DNA of 5,138 nucleotides, from contig JAGCUM010000169.1 in NCBI GenBank assembly GCA_017962865.1, positions 1-5,138 on the forward strand, written 5' to 3'. Under the pieces are notes generated by a model. It was given only the letters and a program-made list of their open reading frames with translations, searched no databases and was not told the DNA's origin. Source of the stretch: Spirochaetales bacterium. Lineage in GTDB: Bacteria; Spirochaetota; Spirochaetia; Sphaerochaetales; Sphaerochaetaceae. Positions 4,410 through 5,138 of this stretch are shown piece after piece. Made by a program: the position numbers and the translations under genes. The number at the start of each line of letters is the position of its first letter. Within the stretch, counting starts at the first letter, position 1.

Positions 4410-5138
4410 TTGGCCAGGGCATAGCCCTTTCTGTAGAGAACATCGACAAGACGCTTTGACTGGAGCCTGCAGATCTCATCGCTCTGGGCCTCTACCATGA
4501 TGCGTACGATGGACTCGGTGTCACTGCGTCTTACAAGCACCCTGCCCGTGTCTCCCAGAAGGTCCGAGACTTCCCTGATGGTGCTCTGCAGATCCGCATC
4601 CGCAAGAGCTGCGTTCTTGTCGTTGACCCTGATGCTTTCCGAAATCTGAGGATAAATCTTCAGCGCTCCGGCAAGCTCTGCGAGGCTCTTCTTCTCCTGA
4701 ACCATCACATCCAGCATCTTGAGTGCAGTGATCATGCCGTCACCGGTATTGGAATACTCGGAGAAGACCATGTGCCCGCACTGCTCGCCTCCGATCAGAC
4801 ATCCGCTTTCCTTCATCGCCGCGCTGACAAGAGGCTCTCCCACACCTGTCTTGATGTAGCTGATTCCCTCTGCGTCCAGCGCCTTGAAGAGTCCGAGATT
4901 GGATATGACAGTTCCGACTACGACGTTGTTTGCAAGCCTGCCCCTGCTCTTGAGGTAAGAGGCATAGATGTAGGCAACATGGTCGCCTGAGACCTCATTG
5001 CCCTTCTCATCTATTCCCATGCAGCGGTCGGCATCGCCGTCGAAGGCAAAGCCTGCATCGAGCTTCTTGTCCAGTACCAGCTGTCTGATAACGGAAAGAT
5101 GAGAAGATCCGCATTTTTCATTGATGTTGAAGCCATTC
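4403..5138 (-). CDS. glmM: Phosphoglucosamine mutase GlmM, N-terminal part beyond the window
   Basis: The frame is open to the window edge and encodes the last 244 residues; about 200 N-terminal residues, including the phosphoserine active-site loop, are outside. GlmM converts glucosamine-6-phosphate to glucosamine-1-phosphate for UDP-GlcNAc and peptidoglycan synthesis in the cytoplasm. In order (numbering the visible part) it shows NINEKCGSSH (4-13), the metal-binding DGDADR (33-38), DEKGNEVSGDH (43-53), the sugar-specificity loop GGEQCGH (116-122), NTGDGMITALKMLDVM (130-145), LKIYPQ (159-164) and the C-terminal phosphate loop RRSDTES (203-209), followed by RIMVEAQ. The internal ATG at 5018-5020 is not the start, since DGDADR lies upstream of it. 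Differences from the usual GlmM sequence are C for S in GGEQSGH, VGEP for VGDR, and SDTES for SGTEP. It ends in TAA, tail to tail with the permease. Confidence 0.9.
   Translation of the reverse strand, partial: NGFNINEKCGSSHLSVIRQLVLDKKLDAGFAFDGDADRCMGIDEKGNEVSGDHVAYIYASYLKSRGRLANNVVVGTVISNLGLFKALDAEGISYIKTGVGEPLVSAAMKESGCLIGGEQCGHMVFSEYSNTGDGMITALKMLDVMVQEKKSLAELAGALKIYPQISESIRVNDKNAALADADLQSTIREVSDLLGDTGRVLVRRSDTESIVRIMVEAQSDEICRLQSKRLVDVLYRKGYALANQ

Overview
The window looks like ordinary chromosome from a moderate-GC bacterium. Support comes from Shine-Dalgarno sites, sigma70-like promoters, a bacterial-type GlmM and a tRNA gene without an encoded CCA tail. The protein families (flavodoxin-like reductase of the short 'CxRxxSRT' type, YfcC-type carrier, acyltransferase with a zinc ribbon) are most familiar to me from anaerobic gut Firmicutes such as Erysipelotrichia. 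A spirochaete or another lineage is not excluded, and this placement is recall rather than a search.

Layout. Positions 1-294 hold no convincing protein gene. They contain a 65-bp direct repeat present twice (64/65 identical), each copy consisting of a hairpin terminator joined to the 3' end of a tRNA-Val gene. Between the copies is a GC-rich, strongly foldable segment. A complete tRNA-Val(GAC) follows on the minus strand (295-366), with its own promoter upstream and the second repeat copy serving as its terminator. Next on the minus strand is a flavodoxin-fold NAD(P)H oxidoreductase (432-986). Its reading frame is broken by a single in-frame TAA at codon 137; the remaining 47 codons are intact and match what the family's C-terminus should look like, so the gene is a recent nonsense pseudogene unless the base is an error.

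A 109-bp divergent intergenic region leads to a plus-strand two-gene unit. The first gene (1096-2958) is a 620-residue membrane protein combining a VTT/DedA-type lipid-transport-like domain, a PlsC-type acyltransferase, a four-cysteine zinc ribbon and a C-terminal PH-like region. The second (2958-4409) is a YfcC/C4-dicarboxylate-carrier-like permease whose start codon overlaps the previous stop (TGATG), so the two are probably translationally coupled. The permease then runs into the end of glmM (minus strand, 4403 to beyond the window edge), the two stop codons overlapping by 7 bp.

Functionally, the two-gene unit suggests phospholipid synthesis or remodelling linked to membrane traffic, co-expressed with a carrier of unknown substrate; this is inference from domains. 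GlmM makes glucosamine-1-phosphate for peptidoglycan precursors. The items most worth following up are the in-frame stop in the reductase, the domain fusion, the altered phosphate-binding loop in GlmM, and the repeated tRNA-Val 3' ends. I did not find a clear new defence or mobile system.
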